A DNA stretch of 64,000 nt from Shinella sp. WSJ-2 (GCF_003432075.1 NZ_QWBU01000002.1:620001-684000), one strand, 5' to 3'. Shown: positions 1 to 8,575, numbered from the stretch's first letter. Notes: a model not told the origin generated them from the letters alone. A program made the numbers and translations.

Positions 1-506
1 CGGTCTTTACCGAGCTGCCGCGCCTTCTGGAGCGCGCTGGCCCGGGCGCCGAGGGGACGGGCAGCATCACGGCAATCATCTCGATCCTCGTCGACGGCGA
101 TAACCACAACGATCCGATCGCCGATTCGACGCGCGGCATTCTCGACGGCCATATCGTCATGGAGCGCAGCCTCGCCGAGGAGGGCCGCTACCCGCCGATC
201 AATCCGCTCGCCTCCATTTCGCGCCTCGCCCGCAAGGCCTGGACGCCGGACCAGGAGAAGCTGGTGTCGCGCTTGAAGGCGCTGATCCACCGCTTCGAGG
301 AAACGCGCGACCTGCGTCTCATCGGCGGTTACCGCCCCGGTGGCGATGCCGATCTCGACATGGCGATCAAGCAGGTGCCGATCATCTACGAGGTTCTCAA
401 ACAGACGCCGGGTGAAAAGCCCGCTGCCGATTCGTTCTCCGATCTTGCCATGGCGCTGAAGAACGCGGCCGGGCAGGGCGGTGCGCCGGGTATGCGAAGG
501 GGATGA
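1..506 (+). CDS. fliI: Flagellum-specific ATPase FliI, C-terminal part (5' end outside window)
   Basis: Only the last 167 codons are present; the reading frame is open from base 3 and ends at the TGA at 504-506. The fragment holds the conserved ATPase region TGSITAIISILV followed by DGDNHNDPIADSTRGILDGHIV, typical of FliI/F1-beta-like enzymes. By family knowledge FliI is the cytoplasmic hexameric ATPase that helps deliver substrates to the flagellar type III export gate. The C-terminal helical domain follows. The stop overlaps the next start (ATGA at 503-506), so the two genes are translationally coupled. The first ATG in the fragment, at 159, is internal and is not the gene start. Confidence 0.95.
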   Translation, partial: VFTELPRLLERAGPGAEGTGSITAIISILVDGDNHNDPIADSTRGILDGHIVMERSLAEEGRYPPINPLASISRLARKAWTPDQEKLVSRLKALIHRFEETRDLRLIGGYRPGGDADLDMAIKQVPIIYEVLKQTPGEKPAADSFSDLAMALKNAAGQGGAPGMRRG

Positions 507-1069
507 CAGTGACGGATTTCGACGCTGACGAAGCAGTCCAGCCACTCAAGCGGGCAGATCGGCGCGGCTACAGCACCGGTGATAAGGTGCTGGCCGGGAC
601 GGGCGTGATGCTCGCGGCGATGGCCGCCTTCTTCCCTTGGTATGTCTTCCTCAATCCGGAAAAATTCTCCGTGCCCAACCTTTGGGAGGGCACAACCCGC
701 GATCTGCCTGAAACCGGCCCCAAGCAGGTGGTCAGCGTGTCGCCGGCCGCCATGGTCGATGATGACAAGGATTCGGGACCCGGTGCGAATCTGGACCCGG
801 TCGCGACCGCCAGCGCCACGGATGAGGGCAACGAGACGAAGCTCGGTGCGCCCATCGACAACGGTCTTGACCAGCCGCTGCCGGCCAGCACCGGCTTCCG
901 GCTGATGCATGTGGCAAACGGCCGGGCGCTGATCGAGGACGCTCGCGGCATGTATATCGTGCGTGTCGGCTCGGTTCTGCCCGACAACAGCCGCCTTGCG
1001 ACGCTGGAACAGCGCGACGGCGCCTGGGTCATCGTGACCTCGAACGGCGACGTCATCAAGCGCAACTAA
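503..1069 (+). CDS. Conserved membrane-anchored protein of the rhizobial flagellar cluster, function unknown
   Basis: 188 residues. A short charged cytoplasmic N-terminus is followed by one hydrophobic segment (about residues 27-50, VLAGTGVMLAAMAAFFPWYVF), a low-complexity linker, and a compact C-terminal domain (about 130-188) with GRALIEDARGMYIVRVGSVLPDNSR. That last stretch looks like a small beta-rich periplasmic domain. It overlaps fliI by four bases and lies before the flgB promoter region. Rhizobial flagellar clusters carry an unnamed gene in the same place. A role in flagellar assembly is inferred from position alone. Confidence 0.8.
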   Translation: MTVTDFDADEAVQPLKRADRRGYSTGDKVLAGTGVMLAAMAAFFPWYVFLNPEKFSVPNLWEGTTRDLPETGPKQVVSVSPAAMVDDDKDSGPGANLDPVATASATDEGNETKLGAPIDNGLDQPLPASTGFRLMHVANGRALIEDARGMYIVRVGSVLPDNSRLATLEQRDGAWVIVTSNGDVIKRN

Positions 1070-1074
1070 AGGAT

Positions 1075-1095
1075 GCGGGGCGCACGTCGCCCCGC
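1075..1095 (+). terminator. Hairpin after fliI and the unnamed gene
   Basis: A perfect 8-bp stem (GCGGGGCG / CGCCCCGC) with a 5-base loop starts six bases after the stop codon. No T-run follows, so it is either a weak terminator or an mRNA-stabilising hairpin. It separates the fliI run from the flgB promoter region. Confidence 0.45.
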
Positions 1096-1218
1096 GCCGA
1101 TTCGGCGGTCCTAGCTTGCCGGACCTGCCGCCCGCTCGCCGCGATTATTGCAGCTTGAGCACATATAATCCCGGGAATACAGGCACTTGCAGCTTAATCG
1201 TAGCGGTGCAAGTCTGAC

Positions 1219-1240
1219 GCAAGATTGGCTCCTTAGGTTC
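1219..1240 (+). promoter_or_regulatory. Putative flagellar promoter/activator element before flgB
   Basis: CGCAAG, 10 bases, then TAGGTTC. The same half-elements with exactly 10 bases between AAG and TAGG occur upstream of the motB run (19799-19822), flgE (26235-26257) and flhA (31601-31624). The TAGG ends 29 bases before the flgB ATG. It may be a Rem-dependent or core promoter element; this is inferred from recurrence. Confidence 0.5.
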
Positions 1241-1265
1241 GCCTCGAACAAGGATGGAGCTTGTC

Positions 1266-1646
1266 ATGCAACCGATACAACTGTTTGAACTGGCCACGAA
1301 ACAAGCTGATTGGCTTTCGGTCCGCCAGAGTGTCGTTGCTGGCAACCTCGCCAACGCCAACACCCCCGGGTTCAAGGCGAAGGACGTAACTCCCTTTCAG
1401 GCGGTGCTCGAGACGACGGGCATTCGCATGGCGGCGACGCAGCCGGGCCATTTCACCGAAACCGAAATGGCAAGCCGCGTCATCGAGACCAAACCCACCG
1501 AAGAGATCGGCGTGCAGGAATCCGGCAACACGGTCGGTATTGCCGAAGAACTCATGAAAGAGGGTCAAGTCAAGCGTGACTTTGAGTTGAATGCCGGCCT
1601 CGTCAAGGCCTTTCATCGCATGATGCTGATGACAGTCAGAAGGTAA
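1266..1646 (+). CDS. flgB: Flagellar proximal rod protein FlgB
   Basis: 126 residues from the chosen start. The N-terminal signature LSVRQSVVAGNLANANTPGFKA is the flagellar basal-body rod motif, in which the ANxxTPG part marks axial proteins. FlgB is the most membrane-proximal rod subunit and is exported by the flagellar type III system without a Sec signal. An in-frame ATG at 1254 also exists, but the Shine-Dalgarno GGAG at 1256-1259 lies inside it and is 6 bases from the ATG at 1266. I therefore prefer 1266 (MQPIQLFEL). It is the first gene of a long run ending at fliP. Confidence 0.95.
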   Translation: MQPIQLFELATKQADWLSVRQSVVAGNLANANTPGFKAKDVTPFQAVLETTGIRMAATQPGHFTETEMASRVIETKPTEEIGVQESGNTVGIAEELMKEGQVKRDFELNAGLVKAFHRMMLMTVRR

Positions 1647-1649
1647 AAA

Positions 1650-2069
1650 ATGGATCCGCTCGTAGCTTCACTGAAAGTCGCGGCCTCGGGACTTGAGGCG
1701 CAATCCACCCGTATTCGCATCGTTTCGGAAAACCTGGCCAACGCCCGCTCGACGGGCGACACCCCCGGTGCCGATCCCTTCCGCCGTAAGACGGTGACCT
1801 TCGCTGCCGAGCTCGACCGGGCGACCGGCGCCTCGCTGGTCCAGGTCGAGCGTCTCGGCGAGGACGAGGGCGATTTCTCGACCGAATACGACCCGGGCAA
1901 CCCTGCTGCCGACGAAAAGGGCATCGTCAAGATGCCGAACGTTAACATGCTGGTCGAAATGGCCGACATGCGGGAAGCAAACCGCTCCTATGAAGCCAAC
2001 CTGCAGAGCATCAAGCAATCGCGTGACCTGATCTCCGCGACCATCGACCTCCTGAGGGCCTCGCAATGA
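1650..2069 (+). CDS. flgC: Flagellar proximal rod protein FlgC
   Basis: 139 residues, the normal FlgC length. It begins [32 protein letters not shown], the axial-protein N-terminus, and ends with the amphipathic C-terminal helix [18 protein letters not shown], which pairs with the N-terminal helix in rod and hook proteins. It follows flgB after 3 bases and overlaps fliE by four (ATGA), showing tight coupling. The product is a cell-proximal rod subunit exported through the flagellar secretion gate. Confidence 0.96.
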   Translation: MDPLVASLKVAASGLEAQSTRIRIVSENLANARSTGDTPGADPFRRKTVTFAAELDRATGASLVQVERLGEDEGDFSTEYDPGNPAADEKGIVKMPNVNMLVEMADMREANRSYEANLQSIKQSRDLISATIDLLRASQ

Positions 2070-2395
2070 TCGATAGCGTAACGGGCGTCAAATCGCTCTT
2101 CTCCACCCACGGCCTTTCGGGCGTCAACGAGACCTCCAGCAGCGTTTCGGCTGCCGCCGCGCAGGGAACCGGTACCGGCATGAGCTTCGCCCAGGTCATG
2201 GGCGACATGGCCACCGAAATGACCAACACGCTGAAGCTTGGTGAAACCAAGTCCTTCGAAGCCATCCAGGGCAAGGCGACGACCCGCGAAGTTGTCGACG
2301 CCGTCATGAACGCCGAGCAGACGCTGCAGACCGCCATCGCCATCCGCGACAAGGTCGTCACCGCCTATCTCGAAGTCGCAAGAATGCAGATCTGA
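2066..2395 (+). CDS. fliE: Flagellar hook-basal body protein FliE
   Basis: 109 residues. The C-terminal half ([44 protein letters not shown]) matches the FliE family, where the [10 protein letters not shown][17 protein letters not shown] stretch is the recognisable part. FliE joins the MS ring/export gate to the rod. The start overlaps the flgC stop, and the gene is followed after 9 bases by flgG. Confidence 0.95.
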   Translation: MIDSVTGVKSLFSTHGLSGVNETSSSVSAAAAQGTGTGMSFAQVMGDMATEMTNTLKLGETKSFEAIQGKATTREVVDAVMNAEQTLQTAIAIRDKVVTAYLEVARMQI

Positions 2396-2404
2396 GGACC
2401 GGAC

Positions 2405-3187
2405 ATGAAAGCCCTTGCCATCGCCGCCACCGGCATGAACGCGCAGCAGACCAACCTCGAAGTCATCGCGAACAACATCGCGAACATCAACACCACCGGG
2501 TTCAAGCGCGCCCGCGCCGAGTTCTCCGACCTTCTCTACCAGACCGAGCGCGCTGCCGGCGTTCCCAACCGCGCCAACCAGGCCGTGGTGCCGGAAGGCG
2601 CCATCATCGGTCTCGGCGTAAAGACCGCTGCCGTGCGCAACCTGCATCTGCAGGGCGGCCTCGTCTCCACGGGCAACTCTTTCGACATGGCGCTCATCGG
2701 CCGCGGCTGGTTCCAGATCGAGGCGCCCGACGGCTCTACGCTCTACACCCGCGCAGGTGCGTTCAACACCAATGCCGATGGCCAGCTCGTGACGCTCGAC
2801 GGCTACACCGTCGTGCCGGGCATCACGGTGCCGCAGGATGCCACCGAAGTCACCGTCAGCAAGTCCGGCCAGGTCTATGCGACAGTCGGTGGCCAGCAAC
2901 AGGACCTCGGACAGATCACGCTGGCGAACTTCGTCAACGAGGCCGGCCTCGAGCCGCTCGGTGAAAACCTCTATCGCGAGACCGCAGCTTCGGGTCCGGC
3001 CAATGTCGGCGCGCCTGACGAAGCGGGCTTCGCCTATATCCAGCAGAACTACCTCGAAGCCTCCAACGTCGATCCGGTCAAGGAAATCACCGACCTGATC
3101 TCGGCCCAGCGCGCCTACGAGATGAACTCCAAGATCATCCAGGCGGCCGACGAAATGGCGGCCGTGGTCAGCAAGAACCTGAGATAG
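2405..3187 (+). CDS. flgG: Flagellar distal rod protein FlgG
   Basis: 260 residues, the usual FlgG length. The N-terminus [35 protein letters not shown] carries the rod signature ANNIANxNTTGFK. The central part has [22 protein letters not shown], seen in FlgG/FlgF/FlgE, and the C-terminus has the axial helix [27 protein letters not shown]. FlgG forms the distal rod inside the P and L rings, which are encoded a few genes downstream (flgI, flgH). Confidence 0.97.
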   Translation: MKALAIAATGMNAQQTNLEVIANNIANINTTGFKRARAEFSDLLYQTERAAGVPNRANQAVVPEGAIIGLGVKTAAVRNLHLQGGLVSTGNSFDMALIGRGWFQIEAPDGSTLYTRAGAFNTNADGQLVTLDGYTVVPGITVPQDATEVTVSKSGQVYATVGGQQQDLGQITLANFVNEAGLEPLGENLYRETAASGPANVGAPDEAGFAYIQQNYLEASNVDPVKEITDLISAQRAYEMNSKIIQAADEMAAVVSKNLR

Positions 3188-3210
3188 CAACCGACAGACA
3201 CGCGGGGAAC

Positions 3211-3720
3211 ATGATGTTTCGCCTGATAGCAGCCCTTCGCAGAGCAAAGGCCCTTTCGGCCACGAGCCACGCGGCATTCGCCGCGTGCGCCGTGCTCGCC
3301 GGTCTTTTCGCAGCCGACGCGGCCCTCGCCGATACCCGCATGGCCGTCGTGCCCAAGCGGACGATCTATCCCGGCGAGGAAGTCCAGGCGGGGCAACTCG
3401 AAGAGGTCGAGGTCACCAACCCCAATATCGTCAAGGGCTATGCCGAAAGTATCGGCCAGGTCGATGGCCTGATCACAAAGCGCACGCTGCTTGCCGGCCG
3501 CGTCATTCTTGTTTCGGCACTGCGCGAGCCCTTCGCCGTTTCCCGCGGGACCACTGTCCAGCTTGTCTTCGACAACGGGTCGCTGATGCTGCGGGCGGCC
3601 GGCACACCGCTTCAGGATGCGGCCGTCGGCGAGCTGATCAAGGTTCGCAACAAGGATTCCGGCGTGATCGTCTCCGGCACGGTCATGCAAGACGGAACCG
3701 TACATGTGGTGGCACGATGA
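3211..3720 (+). CDS. flgA: Flagellar P-ring assembly chaperone FlgA
   Basis: 169 residues. An N-terminal Sec signal (about residues 1-38, ending near DAALADT) is followed by an SAF/FlgA-type domain with VVPKRTIYPGEEVQAGQLEEVEV. The C-terminus has GTTVQLVFDNGSLMLRAAGTPLQDAAVGELIKVRN, typical of the ChapFlgA family. The protein helps FlgI assemble into the P ring in the periplasm. It overlaps flgI, its client, by four bases. Start is ATG 3211 or the next codon at 3214. Confidence 0.93.
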   Translation: MMFRLIAALRRAKALSATSHAAFAACAVLAGLFAADAALADTRMAVVPKRTIYPGEEVQAGQLEEVEVTNPNIVKGYAESIGQVDGLITKRTLLAGRVILVSALREPFAVSRGTTVQLVFDNGSLMLRAAGTPLQDAAVGELIKVRNKDSGVIVSGTVMQDGTVHVVAR

Positions 3721-4832
3721 TGCAGCTTTTCTTCCGCCGCGTCGTTGCCGCTCTCGCGTGCATCATGCTCGCTGCCGGTCCGGCCCTTCCGGCCGCCCGC
3801 ATCAAGGATGTCGCCTCGCTCCAGGCCGGTCGTGACAACCAGCTGATTGGCTATGGCCTCGTCGTCGGTCTCCAGGGCACCGGCGACAGCATGCGTTCGT
3901 CGCCATTTACCGAACAATCCATGCGCGCCATGCTGCAGAACCTCGGCATCTCGATGGTCGGCACGCAGACGCGCGCCAAGAACATCGCAGCCGTGCTGGT
4001 CACCGCCAATCTGCCGCCCTTTGCCAGCCCCGGCAGCCGTATCGACGTGACGGTCGGCTCGCTGGGTGACGCGGCGTCGCTGCGCGGCGGCACGCTCGTC
4101 ATGACGTCGCTTTCCGGCGCCGACGGGCAGATTTACGCCGTCGCCCAGGGCTCGATCGTCGTGACCGGTATCAGCGCCAGCGGTGACGCGGCAAGCGTCC
4201 AGCAAGGCGTGACAACCGCCGGCCGCGTGCCGAACGGCGCGATCATCGAGCGTGAACTCCCGTCGCGCTTCAAGGATTCGTCCGATCTCGTGCTGCAGCT
4301 GCGCAATCCGGACTTCTCCACATCGGTTGGCATGGCCGATGCCATCAACCGCTATGCAGCCGCGCAGTACGGCAATCCGATCGCCGAATCGCGCGATTCG
4401 CAGTCGGTCTATATCGCCAAGCCCAAGATGGCCGATCTTGCGCGTTTGATGGCCGATATCGAAAATCTCGTCATCGAGACCGACGTGCCGGCGCGCGTGG
4501 TGATCAACGAACGCACGGGTACGATCGTCATCGGCCAGGACGTGCGTATCTCACCGGTCGCCGTCAGTTATGGAACCTTGACCGTGCAGATCACCGAAAT
4601 GCCGAAGGTCGTGCAGCCGGAACCCTTTTCCAGGGGCGTGACGGCGGTCGAGCCGAACACCGACATCCTCGTTCAGCAGAATGGCGGCAACGTCGCCGTG
4701 CTCGACGGCTCAAGCCTGCGTTCGCTTGTGGCAGGGTTGAACAGCATCGGCGTCAAGCCTGACGGCATCATCTCCATCCTGCAAAGCATCAAGACCGCGG
4801 GCGCCCTCCAGGCAGAATTGGTGCTGCAATGA
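3717..4832 (+). CDS. flgI: Flagellar P-ring protein FlgI
   Basis: 371 residues from the ATG that overlaps the flgA stop; a longer in-frame reading upstream lies inside flgA and is discarded. A signal peptide (about 1-23, ending LPAARIKD) is followed by KDVASLQAGRDNQLIGYGLVVGLQGTGDS, the FlgI hallmark, and later by INERTGTIVIGQDVRISPVAVSYG. Length and motifs are normal for the family. FlgI forms the bushing around the rod in the peptidoglycan layer. The stop overlaps the start of motE. Confidence 0.97.
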   Translation: MMQLFFRRVVAALACIMLAAGPALPAARIKDVASLQAGRDNQLIGYGLVVGLQGTGDSMRSSPFTEQSMRAMLQNLGISMVGTQTRAKNIAAVLVTANLPPFASPGSRIDVTVGSLGDAASLRGGTLVMTSLSGADGQIYAVAQGSIVVTGISASGDAASVQQGVTTAGRVPNGAIIERELPSRFKDSSDLVLQLRNPDFSTSVGMADAINRYAAAQYGNPIAESRDSQSVYIAKPKMADLARLMADIENLVIETDVPARVVINERTGTIVIGQDVRISPVAVSYGTLTVQITEMPKVVQPEPFSRGVTAVEPNTDILVQQNGGNVAVLDGSSLRSLVAGLNSIGVKPDGIISILQSIKTAGALQAELVLQ

Positions 4833-5359
4833 CGAACATGACCCTCCCCACCGTTGCCCGCAGGCTTGTTTTGCCACTCGCCGGCTTCGTCATGATGGCC
4901 ATTCCCGGTGCCTTCGCCGAGGAGCGCCCGGTCATCACGACCACGAATGCGAGCGCCGACGAAATCCGCGAATTCTGCACCAACATAGCCGACGCCGCGC
5001 GCGACCAGCGTTATCTCTTGCAGAAGCAGGAGCTGGAAAACCTCCAGAAGGACGTCGACGAGCGTATCAAGACGCTCGAGGCGCGCCGCGCGGAATACGA
5101 GGACTGGCTGACCCGACGAAACGCTTTCCTGAAGCAGGCTGAGGGCGGACTGGTCGAGATCTACCGGAAGATGAAGCCGGATGCCGCCGCCGCGCAGCTT
5201 GCGGAGCTCAATCCGGAAATCGCGTCTGCGATCGTCATGAAGCTGCCGCCGCGCCAGTCCAGCACCATTCTCGGTGAAATGCCGGCTGCCAAGGCTGCGC
5301 TTCTTACCCGCATCATCGCCGCCGCGGGCGATGCGAACACCTCAAAGGACCCGTCATGA
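4829..5359 (+). CDS. motE: Periplasmic motility chaperone MotE
   Basis: 176 residues: signal peptide (about 1-30, ending GAFAEE), a coiled-coil central part rich in Glu, Lys and Arg (LQKQELENLQKDVDERIKTLEARRAEYEDWL), and a C-terminal MgtE-N-like segment (YRKMKPDAAAAQLAELNPEIASAIVMKLPPRQSSTILGEM). In S. meliloti the gene at this place, between flgI and flgH, encodes MotE, a folding/stability factor for the periplasmic motility protein MotC. motC is present here at 21876. The gene overlaps both neighbours by four bases. Confidence 0.88.
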   Translation: MTNMTLPTVARRLVLPLAGFVMMAIPGAFAEERPVITTTNASADEIREFCTNIADAARDQRYLLQKQELENLQKDVDERIKTLEARRAEYEDWLTRRNAFLKQAEGGLVEIYRKMKPDAAAAQLAELNPEIASAIVMKLPPRQSSTILGEMPAAKAALLTRIIAAAGDANTSKDPS

Positions 5360-6066
5360 AGAAGACCGCCTCTGCACTCGCCGTTGCGCTGGCATTGTCG
5401 AGCTGCTCCAGCCAGGCCCTCAACGAGATCGGCAAAGCGCCCGCCATGAGCCCAATCGGCAGCGGCCTCAACTATGCCGAAACGCCGCAGATGGCGATGT
5501 ATCCCAAGCAGCCGCGCACGGCGGTAGCAGGCTATTCGATCTGGAGCGATCAGCAGTCGGCGCTGTTCAAGGACTCGCGCGCCTTCAAGGTCGGCGACAT
5601 CATGACGGTCAATATCCGTGTCAACGACCGGGCGAGCTTCGACAACAAGACGGACCGGTCCCGCACCAACAAGAGCGGCATGAACCTCGGCATCGGCATG
5701 AGTGGCGACCTGCCCGACGTCGAAGGCAAGGGCGACCTGACCTACGGTTCCTCGACCAGCAGCAAAGGCGACGGCTCCACGGAGCGCGCCGAAAAGCTGA
5801 ACCTCCTCGTCGCTGCCGTCGTGACCGGCGTCATCGAGAACGGCAACCTGCTGATCAGCGGCTCGCAGGAAGTGCGCGTCAACCACGAGCTTCGCATTCT
5901 CAACGTCGCCGGCATCGTGCGGCCGCAGGATGTCGATGCCAACAACCAGATTTCCTACGAGAAGATCGCAGAAGCCCGTATCTCCTACGGCGGCCGTGGT
6001 CGCCTGACCGAAGTGCAGCAGCCGCCATGGGGTCAGCAGGCCGTAGACCTGTTCTCGCCGATCTGA
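5356..6066 (+). CDS. flgH: Flagellar L-ring lipoprotein FlgH
   Basis: 236 residues. The N-terminus MKKTASALAVALALSSC has a lipobox (LSSC) with the acylated Cys near residue 17. The body contains the FlgH region SALFKDSRAFKVGDIMTVNIRVNDRASFDNKT and the C-terminal VNHELRILNVAGIVRPQDVDANNQISYEKIAEARISYGGRG. FlgH makes the L ring in the outer membrane around the distal rod. It starts inside the motE stop. Confidence 0.96.
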   Translation: MKKTASALAVALALSSCSSQALNEIGKAPAMSPIGSGLNYAETPQMAMYPKQPRTAVAGYSIWSDQQSALFKDSRAFKVGDIMTVNIRVNDRASFDNKTDRSRTNKSGMNLGIGMSGDLPDVEGKGDLTYGSSTSSKGDGSTERAEKLNLLVAAVVTGVIENGNLLISGSQEVRVNHELRILNVAGIVRPQDVDANNQISYEKIAEARISYGGRGRLTEVQQPPWGQQAVDLFSPI

Positions 6067-6099
6067 CGCGGACAGGCCCAGTCAACCGGGAAGAAAGAC

Positions 6100-6627
6100 A
6101 TGGCGGAAGAAGAACAGGTCGTCGCTGAGAAAAAGCCGTCGATCGTCATCACCATCGCGATCATCGCCGTCCTGACGCTGCTTGCCGGCGGCGGCGGCTG
6201 GCTCGTGGGCAACATGCTCGCACCGCCACCGGCTGAAAAGCCGGCCGAGGAAGTGGCAAAGGCCGAACCTGCCGCGGGTGGACACGGTGAGGGCGGCAAG
6301 AGCGCGGCGGCCGGCGAGGAGGTTGCGCATATCTCGACACCGGCAAACGGCATCGTGCTGCTCGATCCCATCACCAGCAACCTTGCCTATCCGTCGGAAA
6401 ACCGTATCCGGCTCGAAGTCGCCCTGATGTTCAAGGGGGCCGCCGACGTCAAGATCGCCGAAGAAATCCACCAGGATATCATGGCGTATATGCGCACCGT
6501 CACGCTCCAGCAGGTGCAGGGGCCGCGCGGTTTCCAATATCTCCGGGAAGACCTCCAAGAGCGGGTTGACCTCAGGTCGGAAGGGCGCGTAACCAACGTC
6601 ATGTTCCGGACCTTTGTGATCGAATGA
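6100..6627 (+). CDS. fliL: Flagellar basal body-associated protein FliL
   Basis: 175 residues. A short cytoplasmic N-terminus and one membrane helix (about residues 16-40, IVITIAIIAVLTLLAGGGGWLVGNML) are followed by an Ala/Glu/Lys-rich linker. The periplasmic domain has IVLLDPITSNLAYPSENRIRLEVALMFKG and ends with VTNVMFRTFVIE. FliL surrounds and supports the MotA/MotB stator. The gene overlaps fliP by four bases. Confidence 0.92.
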   Translation: MAEEEQVVAEKKPSIVITIAIIAVLTLLAGGGGWLVGNMLAPPPAEKPAEEVAKAEPAAGGHGEGGKSAAAGEEVAHISTPANGIVLLDPITSNLAYPSENRIRLEVALMFKGAADVKIAEEIHQDIMAYMRTVTLQQVQGPRGFQYLREDLQERVDLRSEGRVTNVMFRTFVIE

Positions 6628-7370
6628 TTCGAGCCCTTCTGACCTTCGTCGCCATCATGGCGATGACCGGCATGGCCTATGCCCAACAGCAGTTGCAGCT
6701 GCCGGGCAATATTCTCAATGCGCCTGTCGACGGCTCGGTCGCCTCCTGGATCATCCGTACCTTCGGGCTGCTCACCATCCTTTCGGTTGCCCCCGGCATC
6801 CTGATCATGGTGACAAGCTTCCCGCGTTTCGTAATCGCGTTCTCGATCCTGCGCTCCGGTATGGGCCTTTCGACCACGCCGTCAAACATGATCCTCGTGT
6901 CGCTCGCGCTGTTCATGACCTTCTACGTCATGGCGCCAACCTTCGACCGGGCCTGGCAGAACGGCGTCGAGCCGCTTATCGCCAACCAGATTGACGAGAC
7001 CGAGGCCGCCAAGCGCATCGCCGAACCCTTCCGCGCGTTCATGGTCGCCAATACCCGCGACAAGGACATCGAGCTCTTCATCTCGCTTGCCGAAGAGCGC
7101 GGCCAGACGGTCGTCGAAAACGACGTCGCGGACCTGCGCGTCGTCATCCCGGCCTTCATGATCTCGGAAATTCGGCGCGGCTTCGAGATCGGTTTCCTGG
7201 TCGTTCTGCCCTTTCTCGTCATCGATATGATCGTCGCCACCATCACCATGGCCATGGGCATGATGATGTTGCCTCCGACATCGATTTCGCTGCCCTTCAA
7301 GATTCTGTTCTTCGTGTTGATCGACGGCTGGAATCTGCTTGTCGGCAGCCTTGTCCGATCCTTCAATTAG
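6624..7370 (+). CDS. fliP: Flagellar export gate protein FliP
   Basis: 248 residues. The N-terminal signal sequence (about 1-20) is typical of FliP. Membrane helices include FGLLTILSVAPGILIMVTSF, SNMILVSLALFMTFYVMAPTF and FLVVLPFLVIDMIVATITMAMGMMML; the last precedes the conserved PPTSISLPFKILFFVLIDGW signature. FliP is the major subunit of the FliPQR export gate; fliQ and fliR lie at 31284 and 33775. It is the last gene of the flgB run. Confidence 0.97.
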   Translation: MIRALLTFVAIMAMTGMAYAQQQLQLPGNILNAPVDGSVASWIIRTFGLLTILSVAPGILIMVTSFPRFVIAFSILRSGMGLSTTPSNMILVSLALFMTFYVMAPTFDRAWQNGVEPLIANQIDETEAAKRIAEPFRAFMVANTRDKDIELFISLAEERGQTVVENDVADLRVVIPAFMISEIRRGFEIGFLVVLPFLVIDMIVATITMAMGMMMLPPTSISLPFKILFFVLIDGWNLLVGSLVRSFN

Positions 7371-7525
7371 ACGTTCTTAACCATACAATCTTACCCGCCA
7401 TTAACCCTGTTTTTCAGCGGGTTGAATGCCATCGTCCGATTTAAGGAGTTGGCAAGGATTGGCTGCGAGTTTTGGCATCACACGACGGGTTTGGTATCCC
7501 TCTGGATGTCTGGAGAAACCGAGTT

Positions 7526-7607
7526 GGCATGATGCCGAACCGCCGTAACCGGTAAGTTTTCAGTCCGGTATGTCCCCACCAGTATTTCGTTCAAAGGGAC
7601 AACTAGA
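7526..7607 (+). promoter_or_regulatory. Conserved flagellin leader element, copy 1
   Basis: This leader shares ordered blocks with the two other flagellin leaders: GCATGA (7527), ACCGG (7548-7552), TCCGG-x-ATGtCCC (7564-7576) and a TTCAAAGGGA ribosome-binding region before ATG 7608. The other copies lie at 8671-8748 and 18635-18710. In alphaproteobacteria FlbT acts on flagellin 5' leaders, and flbT lies at 30419, so this may be its target. That link is inference. Confidence 0.55.
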
Positions 7608-8492
7608 ATGTCGAGCATTCTCACCAACACCTCTGCAATGGCAGCCCTCCAGACGCTGCGCACGATCAACAACGACATGGAAACGACGCAGGGCCGCATT
7701 TCGTCCGGCGAGCGCGTTGGCGCGGCCAAGGACAACGCTGCCTATTGGTCGATCGCGACCACCATGCGCGCTGACAATGCAGCCATCTCTGCCGTTCAGG
7801 ACGCTCTCGGCCTCGGCGCCGCAAAGGTCGACGTCGCCTACAGCGGTGTCGAAGCCGCCATCGACGTCGTCAAGACGATCAAGCAGAAGCTCGTTACCGC
7901 AACCGAACAGGGCGTTGACAAGACCAAGGTCCAGGAAGAAATCAAGCAGCTTCAGGACCAGCTGAAGAGCATCGGCGCTTCGGCGACGTTCAACGGTGAA
8001 AACTGGCTTGCCGGCGGCAGCGCAGACAGCACGGTTGTCACCGGCTTCGTGCGCGGCGACGACGGCACGGTTAAGGTCACGACGGCAAGCTACGACTCGG
8101 CTGCAAATGCCCTGTTCGGCGCCTATGATCCGTCCACCGGCGAAGTTGACGACAGCTCGGGCTACCTGGCCGACACGCTCGCTATCGAACTGACGGACGC
8201 CACGACCGACGATGAAGTCGCTGGCCACCTCGACACGATCGAAACGGCGCTGACGAACCTCACGACGGTCGGTTCGAACCTTGGTTCGCTCTCCATGCGT
8301 ATCGGCCTGCAGGAAGACTTCGCAAACAAGCTTTCCGACGCCCTCGACAAGGGTGTAGGCCGTCTCGTCGACGCCGACATGAACGAGGAATCGACCCGCC
8401 TGAAGGCTCTGCAGACCCAGCAGCAGCTCGCTATCCAGTCGCTGTCGATCGCGAACTCCAACTCGCAGAACATCCTCTCGCTGTTCCGTTAA
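7608..8492 (+). CDS. flaA: Flagellin (first copy)
   Basis: 294 residues. The N-terminal D0/D1 part (SSILTNTSAMAALQTLRTINNDMETTQGRISSG) and C-terminal part (RLKALQTQQQLAIQSLSIANSNSQNILSLFR) match rhizobial flagellins, with a short variable centre (about 130-210). The filament protein is exported through the flagellar gate. SD AAAGGGA lies about 8 bases before the ATG. It has its own terminator (8539-8575) and a conserved leader. The symbol follows gene order in S. meliloti (flaA first) and is positional; orthology among rhizobial flagellins cannot be fixed by reading. Confidence 0.95.
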   Translation: MSSILTNTSAMAALQTLRTINNDMETTQGRISSGERVGAAKDNAAYWSIATTMRADNAAISAVQDALGLGAAKVDVAYSGVEAAIDVVKTIKQKLVTATEQGVDKTKVQEEIKQLQDQLKSIGASATFNGENWLAGGSADSTVVTGFVRGDDGTVKVTTASYDSAANALFGAYDPSTGEVDDSSGYLADTLAIELTDATTDDEVAGHLDTIETALTNLTTVGSNLGSLSMRIGLQEDFANKLSDALDKGVGRLVDADMNEESTRLKALQTQQQLAIQSLSIANSNSQNILSLFR

Positions 8493-8538
8493 TAAACGGA
8501 CGGGAGACGGCGGGAAGGCTGACCCCGCCAGATCCTAC

Positions 8539-8575
8539 AAAAAGGTCGCGTCCGGAAACGGGCGCGGCCTTTTTT
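8539..8575 (+). terminator. Rho-independent terminator of the first flagellin gene
   Basis: A long stem begins AAAAAGG and returns as GGCCTTTTT (15 pairs counting two G-U, loop 8554-8559), followed by TTTTTCGTTT. This is the strongest intrinsic terminator in the window, fitting a highly expressed single-gene transcript. Confidence 0.9.

Noticed and set aside
1988-3277. A 429-codon minus-strand open frame
   Set aside because: It is the shadow of fliE and flgG and shows no family motif.
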